This document shows, in pieces, positions 11,219 to 23,365 of a stretch of DNA of 64,000 nucleotides. Each line of letters opens with the position of its first letter. Position 1 is the stretch's first letter. The DNA is from Thuidium tamariscinum. Lineage: Eukaryota; Streptophyta; Bryopsida; Hypnales; Thuidiaceae. The notes beneath the pieces were generated by a model. The model was given only the letters and a program-made list of their open reading frames with translations. It was not told the origin of the DNA and made no database searches. The stretch lies in the NCBI GenBank assembly GCA_947034885.2, contig OX344753.2, positions 21,266,001 through 21,330,000 of the forward strand, given 5' to 3'. A program made the position numbers and the translations under genes.

Positions 11219-13085
11219 TAAAACCTAACCAAAGATTCTCTTAAGTCATAGGACTATATTTTAGGCAAGAATTCATAAATGTGAATTTCAATAAAGGTAT
11301 TATTTTTAGGTGTGATTACCTTACTACGTGTTGTAAATGGAAGGGAATTAGATTTGAAGCTACCCTAAAGAAGTTTCAGTAGCTAACTTACTTGAAAGTA
11401 AGTTAGTGCTACAGGGATAGAGCTTCTTCCATTTGTTTGTTTGTTTGTTATTTAAGAAAATTTTTTTGTTCATACAACTATATTTGGGACAAATTTATGA
11501 TTTATGTAGATTGTAAATGATCCTTCTAGCAAAGTAAAAATTCACTACAAAGAATAAATGAAGTCTACATGGTTAAATTGTAAGCCCAAGATTAACTCTC
11601 ATCCCTAGGAGTATGTATTGGAAAGAAGAATGTAAATTTGGAGCTTTTTCGGTAAAAGAAATTATGGTGTGAGAAGAATGTAAACATGAGATTTTCATTT
11701 TTACAAGGGTTTTCTTTCCATCTCATCCATATATAAAGTTATTTAGAGCCTTGCATAATGAACATGTAATGTTCATTGGCTACTGACACTAGTCTATATT
11801 GTTTGAGGATAGGAATATATTGCCTTCTTCATTCTTTTATTATAAAAAATTTGGAAATTTATCTACAATCAATTGCAATTGTAAGGTAGTTATGACAAAA
11901 TTTGTGAAAATTAAAAATTAAAACAAAAATATACTAAATACATTCTAAACTATAAAATTTACCATTGGTGGTTATAATTTCCAATATCATGTCAAAACCA
12001 TTAATGATGAAAAAAAATTCATCATGTAGCACCTTCCATTTTATAATTTTTTTTTAAAGATGAATGTGAAATTTCTTTTTATTAATTTAAAAAAATTATA
12101 TTCTCCCCTATCTTCCAAATATTGGCAAATTGCACAAACTTTAAATATACATGTTTCTCTCTAAAAATGTTAAAAGAAAAACCTTCACCTTTTAGAAAGG
12201 CTTGAAAAAACTACTTAGATTCTAAAGTTCAAGCACATTGAACTTACCATGGGCGGGGATTTCACACTAAAGTTTTGAAAGGATGTTCTTGAAAAAGTTA
12301 ACTAAAGGATGTTAGAGTTGAATTTATTACAAAGTAACAAATAGATTAAGCTTTTGGTCTAACTTTGGATATGAGTGTTTTGAAGCAATTTGAGCTTCAA
12401 AACATTATAACATTTAGGAGTTAAAAAGAACACAATGTTCTACTTTTATTTTTTTGGTATCTATTATGCAAGAATTATTTTATAGAATTAATAAAAAAAA
12501 ATTAACAAATTAAATGATTATGTTATGCAAAAATGACATCTTCTATTCTACTCATAATGTATCCCAAAAGAAGCTAGGGTGTCGTCTAACTATAGGTAGG
12601 GAAAAGTTGTTTTTGGTTGGTCTACAATATAATAAAGATATAAGTATACTCTTGACATCCTAGTGACTCTTTCTTATTCATTCTCGATGTATTTGTTGAT
12701 TTTTCAGCACCTAACAACTACAAATACTATGCCTCTTAAATTATTGTGTAGAAAAAAAACAAAACATGAAGAATTAAAAAAAAATTCAACCTTATTTCAA
12801 GTTGGAATAAGTTGAAAGTTGGTTCATATTTTGTTCGAGATGAAATTCCAAGGAACAAATGTGTTACTACAAGACAATATAACCTTATTAGGAATCAGGC
12901 TTTATATTGATTATTTAGATGAACAAAATCAATAAGAAGTATATGGGTGTTACTGATTATCTTGTGTTAATTGAAGAATAGCATTGAGTCCTCACACTCT
13001 ATTTTGTTAAGCTTGATATTTTAAACATTTTTTTATCAATGACCAAATGCAATTGTTTTGTGATTATTTTCTAGTTAATGCAATA

Positions 13086-13127
<42 letters not shown>

Positions 13128-13293
13128 CATTTAATGGTAATGTTGTTCATATTTTAGTATAAAAAATTATAATCTTATTCAATAATATAATGTTTCAATT
13201 GCCGTTAGAACCAACAAATTTCTACTAATGATTAGTACTCAACATACAAAACGTATAAAAAAAAACTTCATGCATAACATTCTTGAATAAAGT
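11219..13293. other. Gene-free AT-rich stretch
   Basis: No gene or defined element. It contains the TA microsatellite listed separately. Scattered short GTTTGTTTGTTT runs (near 11436) are the only other simple-sequence feature. Confidence 0.4.
13089..13122. repeat. (TA)n microsatellite
   Basis: About 17 uninterrupted TA units in an AT-rich context. Confidence 0.95.
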
Positions 13294-13574
13294 ATTAGAA
13301 GAAATCTGAGGGCATTAGAAGACTGCGGGCTCCCGGACTGCGAGAACGCAGTTTGTGCCGCGTAAACTGAAATCCGATGTGGTCAAGAGAGTGCCACGTC
13401 ATTAAATTTTTTTTTGAATTTTTTTTTTGGGATTTTTTTCATATTTCAGGACCCCCCCAAATTTATTTATTTATTTTTTGGGTAAATGCCGCCCTAACAA
13501 CGGCCAACAGTTAGGGAACAATTTTGGGGAACAACCCCGAAACAACCCTTTGGAGGCCTCAGATTTCTTCTAAT
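13294..13574. mobile_element. 281-bp MITE with internal hairpin (family M1, copy 1)
   Basis: The ends are ATTAGAAGAAATCTGAGG and its inverted partner ending TCAGATTTCTTCTAAT. Inside are a GC-rich left block (GACTGCGGGCTCCCGGACTG), then TGTGGTCAAGAGAGTGCCACG, a T-rich spacer, and a right hairpin block (TTTTGGGGAACAACCCCGAAA). Two other copies share this order. I could not resolve a target duplication, so the superfamily is open. Confidence 0.75.
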
Positions 13575-14379
13575 GAGGTTGTAGGATCCTATAATAAAAC
13601 TCTCACAAAAAAAATAATGTTATGATGACCTATAATTCATGGCAAATTTGCATTCAAGACTTTTTTTTCCATTTGAATTGACTGATCTCTTTGTGACAAG
13701 AGCCTTCTTAAGAGCCTTGGAGCTCTTGCCTTGAAGTTCAAGAATGTTATGGCATAAAATGAATACTAAATCATTATGGTATTGAATTCAATATTGTTCA
13801 TGATAATATTCTTTAGGTGATGGATAGACCAAATTATGAACAGAAACTACCAATTGTAATCATAAAATTTAGTAGCATTTATAGCTACTACTTTTCCTTC
13901 ATGCACCTTGCTCATCACATTGAGTTTCTACTTATTTAGAGATGAAGTGTTATTGGCTATATAAGTATCTTTATTAAAGAAACCTTCTATAATTATAATG
14001 TATTTATATTATAGATACCTATATTATGGAGGTGTATGTTATAAGCACCTTCAATGATGGTAGTATATATACTTATATATACTCAAGGCTCACATGCTCA
14101 CATTTTCATGCTCACATACTAGTACCTTTGAAGTAAACAACTTCAAGAAACCACATAATATAAATATGACATATACAAATTGGACCAATAGAATTCCACC
14201 CCCTAATCATATTGCACCCCTTTTACTCTATTATTACTTAATATTGGAAGTATTCAACCCCCCCTATGACGAAGGCAATCACCAAAATATTCCAATTATT
14301 AGACCAATAAGTGGATTCTTTGTTTTTACAATTAATAGTGAAGTGTCAATTGAACCATTTTAGCCCAAAATGTTGTTAT
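13575..14379. other. Gene-free AT-rich stretch
   Basis: No gene. The 89-codon open frame at 14094-14363 has no family resemblance and abuts the next MITE; I do not call it a gene. Confidence 0.35.
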
Positions 14380-14383
14380 AAGG

Positions 14384-15115
14384 GGGTGATTGCAAGAAAC
14401 ACTTGTCCTTTTTTTTGTCCCATTGACCTTTAGGAGGTAGTTTTTTGCTCATAACTTTTGCATCTTTTGTTCATTTAACTTGAAACTTGAAATTAAGGTG
14501 CCTACAAAAGTTTTACATTTTGTATAATTTTTTCAATTTTTTCAAAATTATTTTACTATTTTTAAACTTCCCCCAATTGGGTGTCTACTTTGGCCATTTG
14601 GGGGGGGGGGGGGTAGTCCTATTTTTGACCCAAAAATGCAAATTTTGAGCGGAAAATTGGCATGCAAGGACCTCACCTAAAGTTACACAAGACCACGAAG
14701 ATATTTTTTGAAAATACTATACTGTTCAACCTCCACATGTCATCAAAGTGGCTGACTTTGCGCAAGTGTGGAGAATAAAATTTATTTTTTCCAAAGATGA
14801 AATTTTTTGGGAAAGAAAAAACTTTACTTGGAAAAAAAATGCATTTTTCATTTTCATTTTTTGAATTTTTTTTACTATTTTTACCAAATTAGTGAAAAAG
14901 AGCTATTTTCATTGTATTTTCCATTGTCTATAACATTTAGAGAAATTTTTTCTTAGGTATGAATTTCAAGAGACATAATATTCTCATTGCTCTTCAAATT
15001 ATCCATATTTTTTTCAATTTAAAAAAAATTTATTCCAAAAGTCATAGGACTCACAAGACTCACAGATTTTGAGCCATTTTGAGCCAAACCCGGTAAGTGT
15101 TTCTTGCAACGACCC
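14384..15115. mobile_element. 732-bp MITE with 4-bp target duplication (family G, copy C)
   Basis: The ends are GGGTGATTGCAAGAAACACT and the inverted AGTGTTTCTTGCAACGACCC. AAGG is duplicated directly outside both ends (14380-14383 and 15116-15119). Length is within 1 bp of copies A and B elsewhere in the window, but the interior is strongly diverged from theirs and includes a 14-base G run at 14600-14613. No transposase. Four-base duplications fit superfamilies such as Sola or Chapaev, but this cannot be decided from the ends alone. Confidence 0.85.
14600..14613 (+). repeat. Poly-G tract of 14 bases
   Basis: An uninterrupted G run inside MITE copy C, unusual in such AT-rich DNA. It could adopt stacked-G structure or be prone to replication slippage and length error. 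Confidence 0.9.
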
Positions 15116-15125
15116 AAGGTTAATC

Positions 15126-15407
15126 ATTAGATGAAATTTGAGGGCATTAGGAGACTGCGGGTTCCCGCATTGTAGGAACGCTGTTTCTGCCCTATAAACT
15201 CGAATCCTACGTGGTCGCGATCCTGCCATGTAATTAAAAAAAAATCAATTCTTTTTGGACTTATTTTCATATTTTAGGACCCCTCCAAATTTTTTTTATT
15301 TTTTATTTTTTTGGATTAAAGCTAGCATGACAGCGGCCGACGGCATTGGGAGCCGTTTCGGGAATAGACCCGAAACAGCCCTGTAATGCCTTTAGATTTC
15401 TTCTAAT
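15126..15407. mobile_element. 282-bp MITE (family M1, copy 2)
   Basis: The ends are ATTAGATGAAATTTGAGG and inverted TTTAGATTTCTTCTAAT. It keeps the family order: GGGTTCCCGCATTGTAGGAA, GTGGTCGCGATCCTGCCATG, T-rich spacer, then the hairpin TTTCGGGAATAGACCCGAAA. It lies about 10 bp from the 732-bp MITE copy C. Confidence 0.75.
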
Positions 15408-16289
15408 GATAGTGAAGGTTGCACTTGTGAAAATTGTATTCATTACGATACTTGGGTGGATCACTTAGTGTGTTTTAGAAACAATGTGTGGCATAATATA
15501 GAGAGGGTATTATTCATTAAAGGAAAAAATTATAATAAATTTACAACTTAATTAGAGGACATTCAAAATAAATAATCTATTATAAATAATATAGGTACAC
15601 TAGAAATTTGGGTCATTAATTTTTCTTAAAAGTAATATAGGGCAGAAGATTTGTAAATATCTATGTGCTATAGTATATTTACTAGTACCACGTATTGTAT
15701 AGCTAGGCAGGTGTATGAGGGGCTTGGCTATATTGGATAAAAAGTATGAACAATGGCTGTAGATGGATGTTTGTCTTTCCTTGTTTCTCAACAAACCAAG
15801 TCTTTGAAGGTGAAATTAAATATGGAATCGCAAAGATTAAATTGAATTTGGTGAAACAATTTTGATTGGAATACTTGTGACTCTATGTTTTTCCCTCAAG
15901 CCTAAATTGAAGAAGGAATAGGGAATAGCAAACTCAATTTTCGGAATACTATTGTCATTGGAAGGGTTTCAATAAACTTTGTTGTCCTAAATATGGGGTA
16001 GCTAAAGAAAGTTCATTCACCAGCATTGGATTGTAAGTTGTGGAATTAGTTGTAGCTTCCTGAATTGTAGATGGCCTTCTCATATCATGCTAAGATTTTA
16101 TTACCTGGACCACTATCAATTTTGATCTTATAGATATAATTGGTGCTTGGATTGGTGCATTTTCATAAGAAATGTGTATCTTAAAATAAGCATAGTGGTT
16201 TAGAAAAAGAAGATAGGGTTTAAAGAATTATGTTTTTTGAACATCAAAAGTGTCATAACCAAATTAAAGAACAGAGTGTTTGGATAGGG
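15408..16289. other. Gene-free AT-rich stretch
   Basis: No gene, RNA gene or repeat boundary recognised. Confidence 0.35.
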
Positions 16290-16625
16290 TGTCAAATAAG
16301 AGGAAAATTAATTCTAAAAAGGAGTACAAGGAAAAAAAATAAGGAGTTGAAATGAAATCACAGTTAATCCTTAAGAAAATGTCCAAGGAAAAAAATTGCA
16401 AATTAACCCCAAAAAAGAGTACAAGGAAAAAAAATAGGAAGTTGAAAAGAAATCAGAGTTGATCCTAAAGAAAGTGTCCTAGGAAAAAAAATAGGAAGTT
16501 AAAAAAAAATTGCAAATTAATCTTAAAGAAAGTGTCAAAGGAAAAAAAATAGGGAATAGAATTGAAAACAAAACCCAAAATAGCATTAAACCCAAACAAC
16601 ATGTCCAATGAAAAAAATAAAGGAG
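16290..16625. repeat. Degenerate A-rich minisatellite, unit about 60 bp
   Basis: About five imperfect tandem units share AAGGAAAAAAAATAGGA, AGTTGAAA, GAAATCA and TAATCCTAAAGAAAGTGTCC in order. Strong purine bias on the + strand. No coding potential. Confidence 0.7.
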
Positions 16626-17764
16626 TCCAAAAAAATCACAAACCTACATATCTTCATCCCAAACCTAGGGTATCAAAAAGATAAGAATATTTTTTACAAA
16701 ATAAAGATACAATTGTTAAAATATTCACATATATGTTTGGCATTTCTTCCCCCAAGCAATGGCTTTCGCTTTACTTATCAATTTATTTATTTTCCTTATA
16801 AGGAAAATAGACTGCAAAAAATTAGAACCATTTCTTCTGTATAAGTAATATAGAATGCCATAATATAGGCAAATTTTTCTAATTATATAATTATAGGGAC
16901 CTTTTTTATTTATTTGGAGGACGTAAATAGTCCCCTAAAAAATACACCCTCTCTGCAAGATAGGTACCCAATATACAAAGAGTGATTCACCTGAGTTATG
17001 ATAGCATAATTGTTCAATTTGATTGAATAATAAAGATTTTATGAAATCCAAGAAAACAATCATGTAATTTTGTACACACAAGGCAAAAAGCTCATTCATT
17101 ATTTCTCAATCTTGAAGGCCACTTTCAAATTGTCATTGCATCTTCAAGGAATTAATACACCCTGATCAGTATCCAAATGGACAAAACAATCTTCTAAATA
17201 CCTAAAGCAATGTTTTTGCTTTTGGAAAAATTTCACCAACATGAATAAATTGAAACTAATCAAGAGTCCCATCCCTCCATACATTTTTCAATGCAATGAG
17301 ATTAGTGAAGGGTTAATTGAATAGTAGAGAAAACATTGCTCCAAAAGATAATAATGAAAAAGCCAATGTATATGTTTATGCTTTAACCACCAATAACATT
17401 TGTTTGTTTTCAAAAATGAATTGAACAAAATACATATTTTCCTTGATTTGTTGTTCTTTCCCAAACAAATTTGTAAAAATAATAGAAGTCTAAAAATGTA
17501 GAAAGTAGATAGGTGTATAATGATTCATCCTAATTATCATCCCGGATTTACTTTGAAGTAAGATAGCATTGTCTTTTGAGTGGATAGGGATAGTGAAGGA
17601 AATGTTCCACCCACCCAAAAGATAGTATGCCAAGAAAACACTTGCATTTTAAAATTCCCACAACCCCTTCTAGGAATTATTAATTATTTTATATTTTATA
17701 TTTTAAGTTTAGCACACCTCATCCCCTCTTTATAATTTTGACAAGCAATTGAGAAGACAAACAA
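16626..17764. other. Gene-free AT-rich stretch
   Basis: Nothing recognised. The 78-codon open frame at 16608-16844 is Lys/Ile-rich and has no family resemblance. Confidence 0.35.
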
Positions 17765-17930
17765 TATAGGACACTATGTACTCCCATATTTGTATCTGCT
17801 CCCGTGTTTGTAACCATATTTTTATTATGTACTAATATTATATTTGTTCCCATATTTGTATTTGATCTTATATTTGTAATCATATTTGGTATTTTATATT
17901 TGTATTGTATCCATATCCATACTTTATTCC
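17765..17930. repeat. Degenerate ATATTTGTA-type tandem repeats
   Basis: A short motif close to CCATATTTGTATTTG recurs about eight times with variable spacing, giving a periodic Asn/Thr/Met pattern in the minus-strand frame across it. Most likely a decayed short-unit minisatellite. Confidence 0.55.
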
Positions 17931-18149
17931 TTAAGATTGATGGTTGTGGACGTTGACCACCTACTGCATCAATAGCCCTCCATTTTTCTCCTTGGAAAGA
18001 TTGACAGCATGGAAGGGGCTTCTTCCTAATCAATGGCTATACTTATTTAAGGAAGGGGGCTTTTAGGCCAAGATTGCATGCATCTTTTGCAGGGATTGTA
18101 GGCTAGTAAGGGAGGATTGAACCCCTTTTTGTCCCATTTTTTAACCATG

Positions 18150-19560
18150 AAGAAATCACTATATTTTTTTATATGCCATGTGTGATAAAGTTTGCAAATT
18201 TTGAATTTGTATTTGTAATTAGAGGTGCCAAATTAGTCTAGGGAGGTGAAGAAATACTAAATTTGCTTGGCACAAAATAGGGGCAATTTTGACATTTATC
18301 TTTAGATAAGGCAATAAGGAGATCAATTCTCCTTAGCTAAGATTGTGGGTCAAGGACAATTGACCCTCTTATTACCCTATTTTTTATCCTTGGTGAAAAG
18401 ACCCTGAATTTTTATTTGCCACAAATGATAAAATTTGTAGATTCTAAATTCATATTTGCAATTAGACACCCCCAATTAGCTAAGGTAGGAGGTCCATAAA
18501 CCGACCATCTAAGGGCTGGAATTGAATTTTGGGAAGGTGAAACATCTTGAAATATTTTTCAATAAATTTTCCTTGAAAGACAAGTGGAATAGGCATCAAA
18601 TCCAAATTGTTTCATTTTTTTTTGTAACTTTGTGGAATTAGTTACAAATTTTTGAAGTTAAATAAAAGTGGTCATTTGTGGTCACCCAAAGCGACCACCT
18701 CCTAAAATGTTCAGATTGGGTACATGGAAGAAAGCAAAATGTACCCCTGAGTCATGTTCGCTTTTAATGTCCGATCGGAGTTTGAGCCTCCTACCTTACA
18801 CAAAACTCAGAGGTTACCAAATTGGGGGCAACTCACAAAAAAATCTCTGCTGAGGGCTAGCTCTCTGGAGTTACTGTTTCCCTGATCAATGGAAATTGTC
18901 CATGTTTCAAGAGAGAGAAAGAAAATAGGGGGGCAATTTTTTCGTATAGCTTTTGACTGGGCAATAAGGGGGTCAATCCTGGCTCCCTGGCCAAGATTGT
19001 GGGGTTCCGTTCAGTTAATCACTTATTTTACCTTATTTCTCATCCAATCACAGCAGGTTATAGTACAGGCATTGGTTGGGGGGGCCTTTGTGAATAAAAC
19101 AAGGTGGGACAGCGTTGCCCTAGCTAGCGACCTACGTAGCTGCCTTCTAGAAGACCACCACCTCACCCCCCCACCCCTCCGGCGGGCAGTGCACCCGGTG
19201 TCTGTGGAGGGTAGGAAATTCGAAGCTTCTATCGTGGATGAGCTAGTGAACTTTCACTTTCTTTGACAGAACAATATAATAACAATGTGAATCAGGCCGG
19301 CATTGCCAATCTGCCATGATCTTGGGAATGTCCAGAGTTCTAGAAGTAAGTTACCACAAGATTTTTTTTAAATTTAGAAGGAGTGCAGGATATGTGACTG
19401 AAGTCTGCAGTTTTATCCGGCCAGGGAATATAAAGAATTTTTTTTATTTTCCACTCACGATAAAATTTGCAAATTCTGATTTCGTATTTGCAATCAGAGG
19501 CCCAAATTAGCTAGGTGAGGTGTAGTAGGTAAATTAATCGAGCACAAAATAGGGTTTTTT
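18150..19560. repeat. Degenerate segmental tandem repeat, two modules
   Basis: Module 1 (ATGATAAAATTTGCAAATTCTG ... AATTAGCTAGG type, shortened here) occurs at about 18165-18245, 18408-18482 and 19437-19515. Module 2 (AAAATAGGGG..., then GGCAATAAG, AAGATTGTGGG) occurs at about 18268-18395 and 18918-19040. The array is interrupted by the S2 MITE at 18483. An open frame at 18889-19266 crosses the array and resembles no family, so I do not call it a gene. Confidence 0.55.
18483..18796. mobile_element. 314-bp Stowaway-like MITE (family S2, copy c)
   Basis: The ends are AGGTAGGAGGTCC and inverted GAGCCTCCTACCT, flanked by TA at 18481-18482 and 18797-18798. The interior matches the copy at about 56500-56828: GACCATCTAAGGGCTG, AAATATTTTTCA.TAAATTTTCCTTGAAA and AATTAGTTA occur in the same order. 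Confidence 0.75.
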
Positions 19561-19650
19561 AATTTTTACTTGCATCCATGGAATGATTTGGTGTGATCGA
19601 GAAGGGAGCTAGTTCACCCTAATCCAATTTTTGGGGGCGAGGTGAATAAT

Positions 19651-20382
19651 GGGTCGTTGCAAGAAACATTGTGCAAAAAGCGTAGCGTTTTCAAACATAG
19701 TCTTTTTTTTTGGGAGTACTTTAAAATTAGAAAAACAAGTTTTAAAAAAAGTGGAAAATATGTTTCATGTATAAACCTTTAAGAGGGAGGTACTCTAGAA
19801 AGGAAAGGCATAGGAACAATCTCTAAGTAGGAAATCCAAAAAAGTGCAAAATCTCATGAAAATTAGTACTTCCACATTTTTATTTGTAAAAAATAGGAAA
19901 ATAAACTTTAAGAAAAACTAAAAATTGGCCATTTGAAGAAAGTTGATTTTGATGAGATTTGACCAAAAGAACGATCTTAGAACCATCATCAATGTTCAAA
20001 ATTTGCGTGCCACGGGAAAAAAATTGTACTCATGTGGAGGACATAAGAAAATATATTTTTAGATTTTTATTTGGAATTTATAGGTTTTACACCTATATAA
20101 ATAGACTATGAAAGTTTCGTCTTCAAATCATTAAATTTAGACATTGGGAACTTAATGATAACTATAAACGTAATTTTGTGACAGCTCAATGAAAATGTTT
20201 TTTAAATATAAAATGATTTTTTTTCAATTTTTGAAAAATAAGGGATCTAATAAAATTGAAGTTAGGTATGTTCAATAAAAATTTCATGTTCATTAGACTT
20301 GATCTCCCAAAGTTATAGTGGAAAACAAAAAAGTGGTTCACGTTGTGACGCGAAATAGGACCGGTGTTTCTTGCAATGACCC
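19651..20382. mobile_element. 732-bp MITE with 4-bp target duplication (family G, copy A)
   Basis: The ends are GGGTCGTTGCAAGAAACA and inverted TGTTTCTTGCAATGACCC. TAAT is duplicated outside both ends (19647-19650, 20383-20386). The interior is highly similar along its length to copy B at 52187-52917: AAAAAGCGTAGCGTTTT, GGGAGTACTTTAAAATTAGA and AACGATCTTAGAACCATCAT are shared in order. No transposase reading frame. Confidence 0.9.
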
Positions 20383-20386
20383 TAAT

Positions 20387-20994
20387 ACAAGACAATAAAC
20401 AACCACAAAACAGACATAAGTTTTTCATTAGCTATGTTTGGATAAAGAAGAGTAACGCAAGACGCAAACTTTGAATGACCACTTGAACACACCATTTTAT
20501 TCATTTAAGGGGGCAAGATAGAAAGCAATTTACACTAAGTAGAGTCATAAATCTCTTCACATCCATAGACATTAAATAATACAACATGAAAAATGAGGAT
20601 GAACTTACATTTATTCATTCAAAGTGTGTACATTCATACATTCAAGAGTGTGACTATCCAAAAATTTTGTCACAATTTATTGAATCATCCATTGAGGAAG
20701 GGAGAATATAATTTTCCTCAAATGGTTGTGTATTGATTTTTCACTCAAAAACAACTATTATATGTGTAGGACTTTGATTGAGATGTTTCATTGCTCTTAA
20801 TTAATTTAAATTTAGGTTTAAATTAATGGATATATTGATAATAGGGGCTAGGGTACAAAGGTGGTAGATAAATGTTTCTTCACAAGTACAAAATAACTCT
20901 TCCAAGATAAAAGGGTTCAAAATGATCTTAGTATACTTCATTTTAATTTCAATGTACCATCGTTATATACTCATGTTAATCCTCTTTAGATTAA
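20387..20994. other. Gene-free AT-rich stretch
   Basis: No gene or repeat boundary recognised. Confidence 0.35.
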
Positions 20995-21468
20995 CCCCTA
21001 AATGCCTAAGCTGTGTTTTTTGGCATTATAAATTTTTTGGGCAGCTCACTATGAATGGAGTTTTAATTATTTTTCTTCGAAATTTTCACACAACATGTGT
21101 CCGAGGAGTAGCTTCAAGGACCAACAATTTTCGTAACTTTTGACTACATGGTTAAGAAGTTATGGCATGATATGTCATTTTATTTGAAGTGAGGGCAGAC
21201 CGGGAAGCTGAAAAAACTTCTTTAAAAAAACTTTTTTTTCAAAAGTAAAATTTCAAATTGATTCTTTAGGTTTTTACAAACATGGGAAGCTTTGGATCAT
21301 TCCATTTGGATTCACAAGTCAAAAGTTATGAGGAATTTTAGTTTGCGGGTAGGTATGGAGTTCGAAAATTCCATCCTAAAAATTTTCATAAAAGAATTCC
21401 AAATTAAAGAGTCAATGGAGCTCACCTAATTTCAAAACCTCCAAAATGGGCTCCTTGGTCCTTTAGGG
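20995..21468. mobile_element. Short TTAA-type element (family P-A, internally deleted copy)
   Basis: The left end follows TTAA (20991-20994) and begins CCCCTAAATGCC; the right end is CTTGGTCCTTTAGGG followed by TTCAA, a damaged TTAA. The left half matches the roughly 900-bp copies at 24792 and 27425 (TATGAATGGAGTTTT, TTTTCACACAACATGTG), while the middle is missing, giving 474 bp. Confidence 0.6.
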
Positions 21469-21702
21469 TTCAAGTAAAAGAATCAAGTTCTTTTGCACCT
21501 TGTGTGACTTAAACTTTAGACTAAAAAATTTTGCACTTAAAATTTATGTTGAAAAATTGAGTTGAGAATGAAGAAAAACAAATCCAAAAACAGCAACTTG
21601 ACTTCTTTTCTTTTAAAAATTGTTAAGTGGAAACAAGTTCTATATAGAAGAAAAACTAAATCCTTAATTGCCCTAAGATAGAATTGAAATACAACAATCC
21701 AC

Positions 21703-22060
21703 ATAAGAGGATTTTCAGCTACTATACAAGATTGTGAGTTCCCAAACGTTGGGAACTCATTGGGAACTCTGGGAACGCGATGCTGATGTGGTCGAGCGAA
21801 TGCCATGTCAGAAAATAATAATTTTTTATTAATATTAATTAAATATTAAATATTTTTAAAATATTTTTTGAAAAAAAAATATTTTCTTAAATCATTTTTT
21901 TCTTCTTTAATACATTCTGAAGTTTTTTGAAAAAAAAAAATTTAATTTTTTTTTTCAAAATTCAAAAATTCAGACCAGCAGGGGGTTGGTCTGCAGCAGT
22001 GGGAACAATTTCGGGGACCACCCCTGAAACGGTCTTTTGGGGGCCCAAAAATCCTCTTAT
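21703..22060. mobile_element. 358-bp MITE (M1-related, copy 3)
   Basis: The ends ATAAGAGGATTTT and inverted AAAAATCCTCTTAT differ from copies 1 and 2, but the interior keeps the order GTGAGTTCCCAAACGTTGGG, TGATGTGGTCGAGCGAATGCC, long T/A spacer, then GGGAACAATTTCGGGGACC and CCCTGAAACGG. It therefore looks like a sister subfamily with changed termini. Confidence 0.65.
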
Positions 22061-22780
22061 GATTGGTGAGATTGTTCCATCAAGTGAATTGAACCCTGTC
22101 AAACTTCTTTTGGAAAAAATCATGCAAATTGAATTCATGAAAAAATCCAATACATCATTTTCTAAAAAAATGCAATTATTGGCTGCTAAATAAAAAGCTC
22201 TATAAATTTTACGTCACTAATCCAAATGGAATGAATTAAAGTATTTCAAATAGACAAAAATAATCTTTTAGAGAAAAAAAATTAAAATTTTTACAATGAA
22301 AACCATACTCAAGTCTTATTTGGATGATTTTTGAGTTCCTTTTCATATAATAGTGGTATCTGCAATGCATATTGAAATTTTGCAATTGGAGAAGCTTGAG
22401 TTGTATTCCACAAGCAATGTGGGATTAAAATCACCATACATAATATTTTTATACTCCTACTGGGTGGGCGGATCTAATGCTTTATAAAATGATATTGATA
22501 GCCTCAATTTTTTTTTTAATAATTTGGTAATTTTTTGACACTTACATAATACTCTATAAATCTTCAAAGTAGAATACATCAGGTCCCTACTCACACCTCT
22601 AAATTCCCTTCAAACAAACACCCTTGGACAAGGAAATAAATAATGTCACCTCTCATTGGTTGCCTCAAATAAATTTTTGATACTACAAGATCTTGGTTTT
22701 TCATATGCAATGAAACTACACTTATAGGCACAAATTGATGTACCATCCTCCATTTCTCCTTGTATTAAGACAATGTATTA
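22061..22780. other. Gene-free AT-rich stretch
   Basis: No gene recognised; sequence resembles scattered TTAA-element interiors (e.g. TCCAAATGGAATGAATTAAAG near 22221) but no boundary can be set. Confidence 0.35.
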
Positions 22781-23363
22781 CTCCCTTTGTTCCACTATAA
22801 ACCTCCTAAAATCTTCTCCTTGAGAAATTAATTGTTTTTTAAGTCATAGTGCTAGAAAGACATGCATTGAAGAACAATTAACCCATCCCCCAAATCTATG
22901 CAAAATGTCTAGTTTAGGTGCTATCTTTAGACATCCAAAATCTATGTGCAAAATATGATTTTTGAACAAAGTTTGGAAATGTTGCCACTTCTATTATTTT
23001 AAATTATTTAAAGGGTGGTGGCAACACTAAGATTCTACAAACTTCTTCTCTAACCTAAATATCCAAAAAGAATAAATTGGGGTTGATTTTATAATCATAT
23101 TTGCATAGGAACGAAGTGGACACTTAATGCATTGTTAATACTAGTATTTGAAGGAGCAATTCATGCAATGAGCTTTAAACGAGCAAGGCTAAGCTTGCAA
23201 ATCTTAAGGTTTGCTCCCACACTGTTTCACTTGCCCTCACAAGATCATTCAACACAAAAAACTTGAAAAAAAGTGATACTAAATGGTCAAAATTAAGAAA
23301 CGGAGTTTTTTTGTCGAACACAGATTCTATTTGATTTGGAGCTTTTTAGTGGAACAGAGGTAG
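22781..23363. mobile_element. Stowaway/mariner-type MITE, 583 bp
   Basis: The left end CTCCCTTTGTTCCACTATAA and the reverse complement of the right end, CTACCTCTGTTCCACTAAAA, are matching inverted repeats. TA flanks both sides (22779-22780, 23364-23365). The sequence is close to the well known CTCCCTCCGTYCC terminus of plant Stowaway MITEs and plant mariner elements. No transposase. Confidence 0.8.
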
Positions 23364-23365
23364 TA

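Noticed and set aside
16290-18000. Possible CRISPR-like spaced repeats
   Set aside because: Repeat units are degenerate and abutting rather than identical with unique spacers, and the DNA is eukaryotic.
18889-19266. 125-codon open frame
   Set aside because: It crosses a degenerate repeat array whose other copies do not keep the frame.
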